Source of the DNA: Pascua guehoae
Lineage: Eukaryota > Basidiomycota > Tremellomycetes > Trichosporonales > Trichosporonaceae
Length of the DNA: 64,000 nt
Assembly (NCBI GenBank): GCA_001600415.1
Contig: BCJX01000011.1
Span: 55,029 to 119,028 of the forward strand
Reading direction: 5' to 3'
Shown: piece after piece, positions 22,901 through 34,708 of the stretch
How the letters are laid out: every line of letters begins with the position of its first letter
How positions within the stretch are numbered: position 1 is the first letter of the stretch
Notes under the pieces: generated by a model
Databases searched by the model: none
What the model saw: only the letters and a program-made list of their open reading frames with translations
Told to the model about the DNA's origin: nothing
Position numbers and translations under genes: made by a program

Positions 22901-23519
22901 GGAGCTGAAAGCAACCTGCTCTGAGCCAATAAGTATGTGAGAGAATTGTACTCCATGAGGGTTGGAGTGTCACGCAGCACACCCAAAGAGAATATAGGGA
23001 CATGATAACATGCAGTCACCCTACCTTGTTCGCCTTGCGACCGGTAACGTGACAATTGATACCGACGTCAGGTTCTTACGTGTCGTCAACTCGGTCCCGT
23101 TGCGGAATGACTCATTGTCGAAACTCCTGAGCGGGATCGGTAACACCTACGGTGCAACACGGCCGTCAGACACTTGCAGAGGCAAGCTGTCGTCAATGTT
23201 TGTGTCAGGGCGTAGGCTGAGAACTGGCATTGAGTATACTCTACAGAAAGCTGGTACAGGCGAGGAGGATATCTACTCTTGTCGGGGGTTTGATCGGGGG
23301 CCGGGCGAGTGAACTTGAGATGTGCCAGGTGCAACATCTTGAACGAGGCGAGATGGGTCGCCTTGGCGGTTGTGACATGCGCTACCGAGGACAGAGGCGG
23401 CGAGACTTGGCGATAACGGAAATGAGACTGCTGGGTAACGGCGGAGCTCGGGGCGCAGACGACGACGAGTCGACCGCCCAGTATGGACACAAAGCAGGTG
23501 GCACGCCGCGATACGGGGG
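22901..23519. other. Intergenic region
   Basis: Between the transporter relic and the VOC-fold gene; nothing recognised. Confidence 0.55.
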
Positions 23520-23915
23520 CTAGATTGTCCACTCAAAGTTGTGCAAGACGACCCGATAGCCGTCTGCGTCTTCAAACGTCTGCCCGCGCGCGTCCCAGTA
23601 CGGATTGAAGCTGGCGACGCGCTTGAACCCGCTCGCGAGTGCCTTGTTGCACGCGGCCTCCCACTCGTTCTTGTCTGGGAGGTAGAAGACGACGAGGTCC
23701 TCGGGCGTCGGCGTCGGCAGCACTTCGTGCACGTTCGAGTGGGTAAATTCGAAATGATAAGGCGAGCCCGGGTTGCCGAGCATGATGCCGTCAAACCCGG
23801 ATCCGTCGTCGGTGAAGCGATACAGCACGCTGAAGCCAAAGGCGGCAACGTACATGCGCTCCGTGGTCGCAACGTCCCGGACTGGCCGGGCGATGCGGAG
23901 CTTGGCCTGTTGCAT
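23520..23915 (-). CDS. VOC (glyoxalase/bleomycin-resistance fold) protein, YycE-like
   Basis: Intronless, 131 residues. ARPVRDVATTERMYVAAFGF opens the first beta-alpha-beta module; GFDGIMLGNPGSPYHFEFT gives the strand with a histidine and glutamate of the usual metal site; PTPTPEDLVVFYLPD opens the second module; FEDADGYRVVLHN ends with the typical D-x-D/DGYRV segment. The combination resembles bacterial YycE proteins more than glyoxalase I. Reaction unknown; VOC proteins are dioxygenases, isomerases or binding proteins. The frame runs 28 codons further upstream, but the first ATG is at 23915 and matches the family's N-terminus. Cytosolic. Confidence 0.82.
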   Translation of the reverse strand: MQQAKLRIARPVRDVATTERMYVAAFGFSVLYRFTDDGSGFDGIMLGNPGSPYHFEFTHSNVHEVLPTPTPEDLVVFYLPDKNEWEAACNKALASGFKRVASFNPYWDARGQTFEDADGYRVVLHNFEWTI

Positions 23916-24379
23916 CGTGGTGGGGCGGGCGCGAGCGTCGCGATGCGTTGCGTAATTGGCGATGGGTAAGAGAGGGGATGGAGAAACGCTACTTGTCACC
24001 AGTACGGCTGCATGGGGTGGTATCGGTCTGGGGTACGGGGTCGGTCACAACACCAAGACAGTGCGGGGGCGTTCCTGGGGTTGCGGATCGCATGGATCTC
24101 GTGCCTGAAAAGCGTGACGATCTGCGTTACTAGCTTGGCGAGCGTTGTACCATGTACCGGTACTCGACCTGCTTTGCCTCGTGGCACCACGGCATCTTTT
24201 GGTGTCGTCGGCTAAATCCGTCACCTCCGTCCTCGGCAACCTTAAACCCCGTCAATCCCGGTGCCGCTACCGGCCCGCCTTAGCCCGCCACCATTATCAA
24301 GCAACGGAGCAGTCTATTTCTTTTCCATTCTATGCTGGCTCGGCGTCTGCGTCCATTATACACACGAGCTACTATCACC
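23916..24379. promoter_or_regulatory. Divergent region between VOC protein and esterase
   Basis: 464 bp between two divergent start codons; it must hold both promoters. No specific motif identified. Confidence 0.4.
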
Positions 24380-25827
24380 ATGACGCGCCAAGTTGCCCTC
24401 CCGCACCCGACGGTGACCGACGCTGGCAAAGAAGCGCTCGACGGGCTCCTGAAGCGCGAGGTCGAGAGCCGCGCTGTGCCGGCACTCTTCTTTGGCGCGA
24501 CCACCTCGCAAGGGCCGATTTACTGGTCGTGCGGCGGCGACAAGGTCTTTGGGGAGGGTTCCGAGCAGGTTGACGAGGATACAGGTGTGTGTTTGGAACT
24601 GCAGCGTAGATGGCGTCAATACCTCGGTCTTGACCACGGTAGTGGGGTTCGGCTCACACTTCAGTGCTCCAGCTCTACTCGCAAACAAAATTCGTCACGT
24701 CTGTCGCGTGTATGCAGCTCGTGGACCGCGGCCTGGCGTCTCTCGATGACCCGGACCTGCTCGACACGCATATCCCCGAGCTTTCCAAGCAGGACATTAT
24801 GACGGGGTACACGGACGACGGACCGGTCTACACTCCCCGCAAGACGCGGCTCACGCTGCGGATACTGCTCTCGCACATGTCGGGGCTGGGATATGCGGGG
24901 ACGAACCCGCTCGTGCGCCGGTGGCAGGTCGAGCACGGCGCGGGACGCAAGGGCGACGCGACCGAGTTTCTGGGGCCGCTGGCGTTTGAACCATGCACGC
25001 GCTGGCGGTACGGGACGGGGATTGACTGGGCGGGCGTGCTCCTCGAGCGGATTACGGGCGCCACGCTCGAGTCGTGGATGGAGACGCACATTTTCAAGCC
25101 GTGCGGGATCACCACCATGACGTTTGTCCCTACGCCAAAAGTAAAGGAGGCGCTCATGACCGTGTGCTACCGCGACGCCGAGGGCAAGCTGTTCCTGCCC
25201 CAGCCCGAGCACCGGCCCGCAGGCGGGCTCTATGGCGGCGTGCGCATCATGGACCCAGCAAAGCTCGGCATCAACAACGGCGGCGGTGGTCTGTTTGGCT
25301 CGGCAAAAGATTACCTCTCCTTCCTCCAGCACGTCCTCGCGAGCGGAGACTCGCCAGCCCCCTCGACACCTCTACTCTCCCGCGCCTCGTTTGACGAGCT
25401 CTTTACAAACTCGCTGCCCCCACGCGGACCCGATAACAGGTGCTACGCCGACTGCGCAAAGATTATGCTTGCCACGGGCTTTACAGACCCCGCGCATACC
25501 TCGGGCGGCACGGGCGACCACCTCGCACACAGCGTCGGCCTCATGCTCAACACGGCAGACTCGATCCACGGGCGGAAAGCCGGGTCTGGGTGCTGGGACG
25601 GCGCGGCCAAGACCGAGTTCTGGATCGACCCCGCAAGTGGCATTGCTGTGAGTTGCGGCGGTAGAAGTTTTCAAAGCCAGATGCTTTGTGCTCGTGCTGC
25701 ACGCTGGTGCTGACGGAACAAGGGTATCTGCGCCACGCAGCTCGTGGCAGCAAACCCCGACTACTTTATGAAGGTCTACAACAAGTACGAGCGTGCATTG
25801 TATGACTCGCTCGACAACAGTTCATAG
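24380..25827 (+). CDS. Serine beta-lactamase-like hydrolase (class C/EstB type)
   Basis: Exons 24380-24584, 24665-25647 and 25723-25827 give 430 residues. The catalytic S-x-x-K is S74-Q-T-K77 (LYSQTKFVTSVACMQLVDRG), preceded in relatives by the same helix start. RLTLRILLSHMSGLGY is the conserved LLxHxSGL segment, and RWRYGTGIDWAGVLLE carries the Y-x-x motif tyrosine. GGLYGG and GGGGLFGSAKDYLSFLQ follow as in fungal EstB/LovD relatives. These enzymes are esterases, transacylases or amidases rather than antibiotic-resistance enzymes. No signal peptide, so probably cytosolic. Substrate unknown. It is divergent from the VOC gene and convergent with the P450. Confidence 0.85.
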
Positions 25828-26223
25828 ACAGCATACAGATCTGCATCGAGCTTGTGTCTCACTTGGGTGGGTGTACTAGCGTCTAGTGTGTTTAGACCGG
25901 ACGGCATTCGGCATAAAGGTTGGATGATTGTTGACGTCTCATGATGAAACGCCTAGTGACTAACGTGTCTTGTCTTCTTTGAGTTGATCGAGGGCAACCC
26001 AATCGACTCGAGGTAGGAATATGGTCCTCTGGTCGAGCGAGGAATGAGCACAAGAATACCTCGCCCCAAGTCACTTTGTCCCATCTTACTCCTCTCGAGA
26101 TCATGTCCATCCCCCACTGCACCTCGTCGTATCACTGCGGGGACTGCTATTGCATGCGATGACTTGAAAACAGATCAAACTACAGTTTACGCTTCACCTA
26201 GCCAACTCGAGTTTACGCTACAC
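25828..26223. other. Convergent intergenic region
   Basis: 3' flanks of the esterase (+) and the P450 (-); nothing else recognised. Confidence 0.6.
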
Positions 26224-27898
26224 CTAGTTGAGGCTGGTTGCGGCTTTGCCAATGCTGGTAGCCATCTTGAGCTCTGCGCGGCTCTTCTCCTCGTCGATCC
26301 ACTGCTCAATGGTCTCCTGGTCGCGGGGCACAAAGCGGACCTTGAAGGGGTTGGGGGTAGACGACAGGCCGCGGGGGTTGGCGCAAGCGGTGGCGGGCTC
26401 AATGTCATAGTCCTGCTCGCCGGGCATAATCTTGAAGAAGTAGATGAGCTTGCAGAAGGCGACGTAGAGCTCGCGGTTGGCGAGGTGGACACCGGCGCAC
26501 ATGCGACGACCGGCACCAAACGAGTAGTGGGCCTGCTGGTTTGCCTCCTTGGGGTCGAGGAAGCGCTCGGGGCGGAAGTTTTGGTAGTCGCCGTAGCGCT
26601 CCTCGTCGTGGTGAATCGACCAGCAGTTGAGGAACACCGTGGTGCCGTCGGGGATAAAGACGCCGCGGTACTCCGAGTCGCCGAGCGTGGCACGGGGAAG
26701 GGCAAGCTTGAGGACGGTAAAGTAGCGCGAGCACTCCTTGCCAAGGGCGGTAATGTATTCGACAGTCTCCTCGGTCGAGTCGGGAATGCCGTCACCGTAG
26801 ACGTCACGGATGGCCTTGTAGGCCTTCTCCTGGATCTCGGGGTGCTTGGCAAGGTAACCGACAGACCACATGAACGTGTTGGCGAGCGTGTCAAGACCGG
26901 CAGACACCATCGAGAGACAAATGGACGAGAGCTCAAGCTCGCTGAGCTTGGCATCGGGGTCCTTGAGAATGTTGCCCGTGATGCAAGGGATGTCGGTGCC
27001 GTTCTTGATACGGGTGCGGAGGTCGTCGAGGAGGAAGTTCATGTACTTGTCGCGACGCTCACGGGTCGACTTGGCCAGCTTTTGGGTCTCGGACGCGGCA
27101 GACGGCAAGAGACGCAGCAAGGGGACATAGTCGGTCATGGACGACGAGGTGGAGCGGAAGTTGGCAACGTCGGTCTCGACATCGATAATCTCACGGAGCA
27201 TGTCGTCACCGACACTCTCGAGACGCGAACCATAGTTTACAACGAGCGACGTGTTGAGGGCGTAGCGCTGGAGGTAGCCAAAGGGGTTGAGCTCGACAGT
27301 GCCGCGCTTGCCGTCCTTGTAAATGTCCTCGACGAGCGCGAGCGTCTCGCGGTCCATGATGGGAACGTACGACTGGACGGCAACACGGTTCAGAGCAGTG
27401 GCGGCAGCACGGCGCTTGCGCTTGCACGACTCGTCCCATGGCGAAGTACCAATGGTAAAGCCAGCAGTCGACGAGACGACCTTGTGGAAGTTGTGGAAGA
27501 TGGGACGCGAAATGTAAATGCTACCCTGCTCGTTGAAGAGCTCCTTTGCGGCCTGTGCCGAGTTGACGATGACAACCTCACGCTCGCCGAGCGTCACCTT
27601 GTACACGTCGCCGTACTTCTTGGACCACTTGTAGTATGTCTGAGCAGCGTCCTGGAGCAAGTGTCAGTTGATGTTTCTTCCCACGGGGTTGCAAATGACG
27701 CACCTCGCCCAAACTCAGAAGGTTGCCAAAGATTGGCAGAGGCGTGGGGCCCGGGAGGCGGATCTTGCCGCGAGCATATTGGAGGTACTGGATGAGGAGG
27801 ATGGCAGCGACCGCAATGCCGGCGTAGCTGAGCGTTGTCGCGTTGAGGCCGAGCTGGCCAAGCCACTGGTTCAGTGTCGTTGTCGAAGACGAGGTCAT
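26224..27898 (-). CDS. Cytochrome P450, CYP504-like (phenylacetate hydroxylase type)
   Basis: Exons 27898-27704 and 27651-26224 give 540 residues. An N-terminal membrane anchor (about 22-42) is followed by the proline-rich hinge RLPGPTPLPIFGN. The heme loop is FGAGRRMCAGVHLANREL (F-x-x-G-x-R-x-C-x-G). The K-helix E-x-x-R is ECSR, and the I-helix region is SMVSAGLDTLANTF. ISRPIFHNFHKVVSSTAGFTIGTSPW and the heme loop look most like fungal CYP504 enzymes, which hydroxylate phenylacetate at C2 on the way to homogentisate in the ER membrane. Family placement is from memory of conserved motifs; substrate needs confirmation. The absence of CYP51 signature residues argues against ERG11. Confidence 0.75.
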
Positions 27899-29985
27899 GG
27901 TGGTGATTTCGTCCTGGGGGTGGGGAGGTTCGTCCTGGGAAGCGGGGATCCGGTGGGAGCACGAGAACCGGGGGGGGAGGGGTGAGGTTTGCGAGTATGG
28001 TGATTCGACCAACGAGCCTCGTCTTATATCATTACCTGCATCGTTCCTGCAGAGCACGAGAGAGCAGACTCCCGCACCGATCCACCGACGTGCATGTCGT
28101 TGACGACGGGCAGCGAAGCTCGGTAAAAGCAGTAGTGAGCACTCACATGAGGTGTGTGAATGCCATGGGTGGGTTGAATGGTTGAAACGGGTGACGAACC
28201 ACAGTGTGGCTAAACCTAACCATCACTGCGGCCAGCGCCGGCTAAAGCAGTCGGGGCAGCACGAGGCCGATCCGTTCGGTGTACAACCTCGGTTTCTTTG
28301 CCTCTAGCACCAACGGCCAACCCTCTCTGCACAGTGTGCAGTACGGCCGCGGGCTCCACACCCCCTCTGCCTTCTGGGTGTACTGTAGCCGCCGTTACGC
28401 TGGGCGACGACCCCGTGCATACATGCGCACCGCCCACCCCCCACATTCCTCCAGGCCTTCTCCAGACTCATCCAGGGTGGTGGCCCGCATCCTCTCTGCA
28501 AAGACTCCCTCTCGGGAAGCAGATTGCGCGTGCGCCTCGTGCTTACCTGGGTAATGGGTGCCTCGATACTTGGTCATGGGGACGCCTTGTTTGGTGCCTC
28601 TCCCAGCCTGGACCCCGACCGTTTAACCGAGCTGCTTCTGACAAGACGAACAGACACCACACACCGTTGTGCTTCTGTCAGCGTAGTTATTCCCACAACG
28701 TCATAGGACGACCGTCCAAGTATGGCCAGCTTTACAAACCCTATTGGAGGTCATGGTGTGCTTCTGGCTTCTGATGGTTTAGCAGGCCATCAATGCGGAA
28801 GCCCGCCACACAAGACTAGCCCACCCACCACCTGGCCACCTGCCACCCGCGGCTGGGGCCTGGATGTCGCATGTACGGACCGGCTCGCCATACTCGCCAG
28901 GATGTTGACCCGCATGCCCGCAACTGCTCGACGACCGACGGAACGCTGCATCAATGAAGGCACCCGGCGGTCAGCCTGATCAGACGCGGCGATCAGCGCT
29001 CCCACCACAAGTCACGGATAAATGCCACTCTTGGTCTTGACACGCAATGTCTACCCGTCCGTCATGTTGGCCGTGTTCCAAGACGGCCGATAGCGATAAG
29101 CATGGGTTGATCGGAAAGGACGACGCAGTTGATTGTGGACGCGACCGGGTTCCGAAACTCTGGGTCTGCCCCCACGAAGCACACAGCTGGGCCGCTTACG
29201 ATTACGCTGTCTCGCCCTCCTCAAGTCTGGTACCTGGAGAACCCGCAGGACACCATTTCTGATTGCTGACTTGTTGCGTGTCAGCTACTGTCTGTCACTA
29301 GAGTCTGATCATGGAACACTGGAGGCTGATGCTGTCGCGCACGAGTGCGGGACTGCTGTATTGGGGCTGGCTCGGGCTCGTGCAAGTTGGGTCGGACAAC
29401 AATCGTTCATGCCGACAGTGCCTCGAGCTGTTCGCAATCTGAAACGCACTGACGATTTGGGAAGACGAGCTCATCACTCAAGGCCACATTATTCCCGCGT
29501 GAGAGACAGTCTTCTACGGCCCAGTGGAGTGTTGCATGTCGCCGGTGGCTGGTCGTGTCAACCGCCTCAAACGGTTGACAGAGGGATAAAAAAACAAAGA
29601 AGAGACCTAGCCATGTCCGACGGGAACGGACACACTCATGCCCCCTGTCTCACTTTTCGTGGTGAACACTAGGATCACCACGGCGAACGCTAAGCTGTGC
29701 CTTCGGCTCCCTTGATTTTTGCTCAGACGTGGCAGGCATGTAGCTGATCGCCAGAGGTCTCGTCCCAAGCGTGACACTTGCCTGCTGGCACCGTCGTCCT
29801 CGACGCAGAGCCGCACATTGCTTCTGCTCCTTGTACGGCAGCCTGACCTGCTCATCCTCGACCAGGTCAAAGTCATGGGGATGGGGCGGCTTGCACAGAT
29901 CCATCATCTCTGCCTCGTCGACTAAGCAGTGGCAAGCCGTATCTGGTGCAGCCTGTAATTCGGCAGCTGGAGTAGCCAAAAGAGT
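27899..29985. other. Gene-poor region with P450 promoter
   Basis: 2.1 kb. The first few hundred bases hold the P450 promoter and leader. The remainder has only short frames without splice logic or family motifs; nothing recognised. Confidence 0.5.
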
Positions 29986-30076
29986 AGCCCATTATGGGGC
30001 TCGAACCCATGACATTTTGATTGCTTACACACATGGTAGTAAGAGTCAAACTATCTACCGACTGATATAAACGGGC
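29986..30076 (-). tRNA. tRNA-Lys(CTT) with an 18-nt intron
   Basis: On the minus strand the acceptor arms GCCCGTT and AATGGGC pair. The T arm is ATGGG-TTCGAGC-CCCAT. The anticodon stem TTTGA pairs with TCAAA, and the loop is CT-CTT-A. The intron (30039-30022) lies after position 37. Discriminator base T matches the known yeast tRNA-Lys(CTT). Confidence 0.93.
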
Positions 30077-30924
30077 GACCAACCGTACTTGGTTGGTGGT
30101 GGCCGTGCGCAGAGGTGGTGTCGTGGAGCGGGATGGTCGACACTGATGGGCCGTGGGCAGGGCGTGTGGGAGGGCCGGGAGAACGAGAGGCAATCGGGGG
30201 ACCAAGCACCAACTGTCGAGGTCTGTGCTGCTCCAATTGACGACGCAGTGCGCTGGATACCCACTCGGCGCACGTCTTTGGCAGTCTGCTCTTCAAGTGC
30301 AGCTGTCATTAGAGCGTCGAGCGCGATCACGCACATGGTCTCGTCCTCCAGCGGGGGGACGACGGTGACGATGTGAGCCTGGACACGCTGCCATACCACA
30401 GATGTTCGACAGGTGTGGCAGAACGGCGTTGCTGAGCTGCCACGCAATCGTAAAATTTATATCTGCACTGGGACTGAGCAAAGTACACCATGGTGTCGCG
30501 GAGCTGGCTGCGGCACCCCGCTTTAGGGGAGCGGCTCCAGAATCGGATGGAGAGTGCGTGTCAGTGCTGAGAGGCAAGGTGAAGCGCGGAAACAGGTGAG
30601 CCAGAGACGACTTGGCGGTGCACCACACGGTGCACCATTAGGCTGGGAACAATTAGTCTGTGCTGTCGTGGCTATGGTCGCTGGTCACGACTGCGCGCGA
30701 TCGATAGTGGTGGAGTCGCGCCCTGTCCATAATGCCAGTCACGCCAGGTATGTGGGCGATGCTCGTGCACGCCCTAGTCCATGTTACTTTCGCCGCACAG
30801 CACGGGCATGCGCGACTTCGGTTGGCCCGAGACACGGTGAGACAGCGACGAGCTGGGCTACGTCTCGGTGAAACATGAGTTGCCGTCGTCGACAGTCATT
30901 CTTGACGACGAGCGGGGTTGGTGG
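30077..30924. other. Intergenic region with one coding-like patch
   Basis: Minus strand 30390-30235 reads in good codons (AHIVTVVPPLEDETMCVIAL) after a TCCAG acceptor-like site, but I find no start, donor or partner exon. Otherwise nothing recognised. Confidence 0.4.
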
Positions 30925-32327
30925 TCAGCAACGCGGCCAACGGGGTGATATGAGTTTGATGCAATGGAAATGGTCGCTACAACATCTGCCTTGAACTTGT
31001 ACCTCTCTCATAATTCTCTCTACCTTCTCGTCCTTTCTGTTAGCACTGTTCATTATTGGCGTCACAACACATGGTGACCAAACTCACCTCTTCTTGAACC
31101 GCTCGTACACGGCGTCGTCGGTCGCCATCTCGGGCTTCTGGGGCCGCTCGCGGGGCGCACGCGCTGGGAGACCCTGGGCCTCGCGGCGCGCCTTGGCCAT
31201 CTCGGCCTGGATGTTCGCGTGGGGTGCGTGGGGGCGGAAGACTGGAGTTAGTGGAGTGTGGGGTGGTAGGAGGGTTGTGGTTGGCAGTTGAGGATGGGGA
31301 TTGGGGAGATCACAGAGAGCGTGACAGCCGATGGAAGGCTAGACCTCCAAATGCACCCCATCACTATTGGGTCGCGACTCACATCTCGTTCCAGCCAGAG
31401 GATCCTCCTCGGCCCTCTCCTTGGCCTTGCGCTCGCGCTCGGCCAGCAGGTGTTGCCGCGCCTTTTCAGTCTCTTCGATGTTCTTGAGCCGGTTGCTGTC
31501 GTGTCAGTTTCTACTGCCCATATCGCCGAGTCTGCAGGTCGACTTACTCCATGCCGAGATCAACTTCCGGAATGGCTGAGAGCATGCCGAGCGAGTTTGT
31601 CATGTTGCCCTCCTCGCGCTCCGAGAGGTCACGTCCCTTGACCTCGTACCGCTCTGCGAGGCCGAAGAGCTCTGCCTGGGGGTCTGCAGGTGCCTCGACC
31701 TTGCTCTCCGTCTCGCTTTCGCCGCTGCGGGCCTTCATCTCCTTGTCAATATATGCCAGCCTGTGTGTAAGTGATAGCTACTGGGGCGCGGCGGCCGAAC
31801 GAGCTCGAGCGATTGCAGGCACTCTCGACTCGCCAAGTCTCCACACTGTGGGTGCACTCACATGTGCCGGTCGACATCGAGCGCGTTGGTCTGCTGGGTA
31901 AAATTGTTGCTCCGGACCTTGCGTGCCGCAATGGCCGTCTCGTCCTCTTCTGGCTCGACGGGCTTGCCACCCGCGCTCGCATGGAGGCCGCCGGCCTGCA
32001 GGCCATACTGCTCGAGCGACGGCTCGAGGTGGCTCTGGTTCTTGCGCTTCTTCTTGTCCTCGCCGCGGTTGAGCCGCTCGAGATCTATCCCCTGCTGCGT
32101 ACGCCGGAGCTTGCGGATGAGCAGGAGCTGTTCGATAGTCTGGCTTCAGGTGTGAGCGACTGTCCACCACCACACGCCGCGCGATGGGTTTGTATTGCAA
32201 GATAGAAAGGAAAAAGTACCCACCCCTCGTCCTCCTCGGCGCCCTCGGGAGTCGCGGGGACATCTGGCTCGTCGGGCGCGTCGCGCTTGTTGCGCACCGA
32301 TGTGGGCCGTGATCGTTTCTTGAACAT
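30925..32327 (-). CDS. Tls1/C9orf78 family spliceosome-associated protein
   Basis: Exons 32327-32224, 32143-31862, 31760-31548, 31495-31383, 31241-31088 and 31036-30925 join in phase to about 325 residues. Features of the Hep_59 (Tls1/C9orf78) family: basic N-terminus MFKKRSRP, the block IEQLLLIRKLRR, KVRSNNFTQQTNALDVDRHM, MLAYIDKEM, and near the C-terminus a MATDDAVYERFKKR element. Fission yeast Tls1 and human C9orf78 bind the U5 helicase Brr2 and affect splicing of particular introns, with telomere and silencing effects in fission yeast. Nuclear. The last exon after RFKKR is less certain: the reading runs to TGA at 30925, but a donor at the GTACAA near 30995 could end it differently. Divergent from the small membrane protein gene. 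Confidence 0.82.
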
Positions 32328-32501
32328 GGTAGAGTGGGTAGTTTACAATTGTTGTCACCATCGGGTCGACTTTAGACTTTTTCGCCGCCCATTGGCTGGC
32401 CATTGCCGCCTGGTGACTTCACTTTGCCCCTTCCTCCACTTCTCCACTGCCGCCACCCTCTTCCTCCACATCCACCACGATCCTTTTATCCGCATCCGAC
32501 C
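32328..32501. promoter_or_regulatory. Compact bidirectional promoter
   Basis: Only 174 bp separate the ATG of the Tls1-like gene (-) from that of the small membrane protein (+). It is CT-rich, and no TATA box is visible. Confidence 0.6.
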
Positions 32502-32802
32502 ATGGCCCTTCCAAATCTCCGCTGTACGTCCCTGTTCCCCCCCACCATGCTCTAGACGCCGTCCTGACTCGCAGCCATCTTTGCGTCCTCCCGCACGTCC
32601 GAGGAAGAACGCCAGCTCTCCCGCGCGACATTCTACAAGTTGTGTGTAGCTGAGAAATCGTCGTCAATACAGCTAACACTACAGTACGGCCTTTGTTGCG
32701 TCCTGCCTCGCCATCTCCCTTCTGGCCGCGCGGAGCTCACGCGAGTTTGCCCCTGAAGCCGCGGCGCGCGCGATTCGCGCCAGTGTCGGCGGACGGCCGT
32801 GA
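32502..32802 (+). CDS. Small single-pass membrane protein, unknown function
   Basis: Exons 32502-32523, 32575-32641 and 32685-32802 join in phase to 68 residues. The first half is charged (RTSEEERQLSRATFYK), one hydrophobic segment follows (FTAFVASCLAISLLAA, about 31-46), and the tail is Ala/Arg-rich. Three exons with consensus CTGAC and CTAAC sites, in a protein this small, argue that it is real. I do not recognise it. Size and topology are like those of small mitochondrial inner-membrane assembly factors, but that is a guess. Confidence 0.6.
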
Positions 32803-33538
32803 GCGCGCGTCGGCAATCTCGTCAGCGTCAATAACGCCTTGGTCTTTCTTTCGTTCCCTCTCCCCTTCCTTAACAGCGATACACATGTGGAAGCGACAGC
32901 GTGTCGGTCGGGCGCGTCGGCCGCCCCCTGCCTTAGTCATGGTACCCCCAGTCATCTGACGGAACAAGGAAGAGCAGAGCCCGCTGCCTGATGCCCAGCC
33001 TTTACCGTGGACCACTCTGGGCATTCGACTTTGCGCGACACGTAGAGGTTCTGGGTTTCTCGGACGTGTATGCATATATAGCCTTGTTGTACCTCTCTCT
33101 GTCTAGTTCTGTCATTGATGCATAGTCACTGCATGCAGTGCTTCACTCACTGCTGATCAGCAGTCTGTCTGTGCATTGTATGATCCAAGGCAAGGTGGTC
33201 GAGATAGGCGCCTGATAATAATGGCGTGCCTAGTTGGAAGATTATCGATTTGCCACCGCGCACGGGCCGCGTCTGGGGTCTAAGGGGGGCGTGGGGTGAG
33301 GTGAGGTGTGATGGACACGAGACGAGATAGATTCGTCCTGGCAGGCCATGGCAGGCAGGCAAAAGGAAAGATCAACACAGAGAATCCCTTTTCCCCTCAT
33401 TTTACTCATCAACTCATCCCATCTCGTCTCAACTCGTCTTCGTCGCCCATTCTATTCTCTCATCCCCATCGGCATCTTTTCCACCTCCCATTCCCCTCTC
33501 AAAAGTCATTCCCCCATACAACACCCCATACAGCGATC
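32803..33538. other. Intergenic region and UBC9 promoter
   Basis: Ends in a long CT-rich leader (33380-33535) typical of highly expressed genes. No other gene seen. Confidence 0.6.
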
Positions 33539-34412
33539 ATGGTGAGCTTTCTCATTCTTCTGCGTGCTCAGAGCTCACGTTCAGTCGAGTCTGGCGCTGG
33601 CTCGTCTTGCCGAGGAACGCAAACAGTGGCGTAAAGACCACCCTTTTGTGCGTATCGTGATCTCCTTGCCACTCTGATGACAAAAGTTCTAACACGCGCG
33701 TAGGGCTTCCACGCCAAGCCCCAGAAGGGTACCGATGGCACGCTCAACATGATGTCTTGGGAGATTGGAATTCCGGGCAAGGCCGGGGTGAGTGTCTTGT
33801 TCGCGCACGCGGGGCCGCTGCTGACGGGACAGTCCAACTGGGAGGGCGGTCTGTACATTGTTAACATGATCTTCCCTGATGGTGAGTCTATGACCCTGGT
33901 CACAATCGCGCATGCAGTGCTGACTGGCAGACTATCCTACCAAGCCGCCAAAGTGTGGGTTATTACGGCCAGACATTCATGCTAACCCTCAGGCAAGTTT
34001 ACGCCGCCCCTCTTCCACCCGAACGTGTACCCGTCGGGAACAATCTGCCTGTCTATTCTCGACGAGGAGAAGTCGTGGAAGCCGCAGATCTCGATCAAGC
34101 AGGTGTGTACTCTTGTTTTTGCTCGTCACTACCGAGGAGCAGTCTTCTGCCGGCCAGGACCGTGACCTTCCTTGCCCCCCGCTGCACATTCCTTGACCTT
34201 CCTTCAACGTGAACAACTAGCTAACAACAGATTGTGCTCGGTATCCAGGACCTCCTCGAGAACGCCAACATCAGCGACCCGGCCCAGATTGACGCATACC
34301 AAATGTTCAAGTAGGTCCACTGGCGATGCGGCCGCTGACCTACTCCAGGAATGACCGGGTCGCGTACGACAAGCGCGTACGCCAGCAGGCGATTGAGCGC
34401 CGCCCCAAGTAG
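33539..34412 (+). CDS. UBC9: SUMO-conjugating enzyme E2 (UBC9)
   Basis: Eight exons: 33539-33541, 33585-33647, 33704-33787, 33833-33881, 33931-33954, 33993-34102, 34231-34310 and 34349-34412. They give exactly 158 residues, the family length. N-terminus [38 protein letters not shown] places the catalytic cysteine at C93, as in yeast and human UBC9. [19 protein letters not shown] is the conserved helix after the active site. It transfers SUMO from the Aos1-Uba2 E1 to substrates in the nucleus. The first coding exon is the ATG alone, joined to the next exon by a GTGAGC donor. Very high confidence. Confidence 0.97.
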
Positions 34413-34708
34413 GGCCGACTGGCCACCTCTACGGTCACCGACCCAAGGCCGCGGCGCAACCATGTTCTGCTCGTAGATTCTGCTCGTCTCCTTAGGCTAC
34501 CCGCTCTGCATTGCGCGCCCCCCGGGGCGCCAGCACCACCATGTATTGTATCCCACCTACCACCCGTTACCATCTGTGCGGTACTACCCTATCGAGAGTT
34601 TGTGCGAAGCCAAAACCCAGCCTCCTCGGGGGCTTGTCGACACCATCCACGCCTTGTCACCCATGATGTGAGATGTCATCCATGCTAGTATTGCCAGTTT
34701 GTTTGTTG

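Noticed and set aside
26044..27795. 583-residue open frame opposite the P450 gene
   Set aside because: Antisense to a clear P450. Its Val/Leu/Glu/Gly-rich translation is the usual shadow of GC-biased codons and has no domain.
26224..27898. Reading the P450 as lanosterol demethylase (CYP51/ERG11)
   Set aside because: CYP51 signature motifs are absent, while the heme loop and SRS1 region resemble CYP504.
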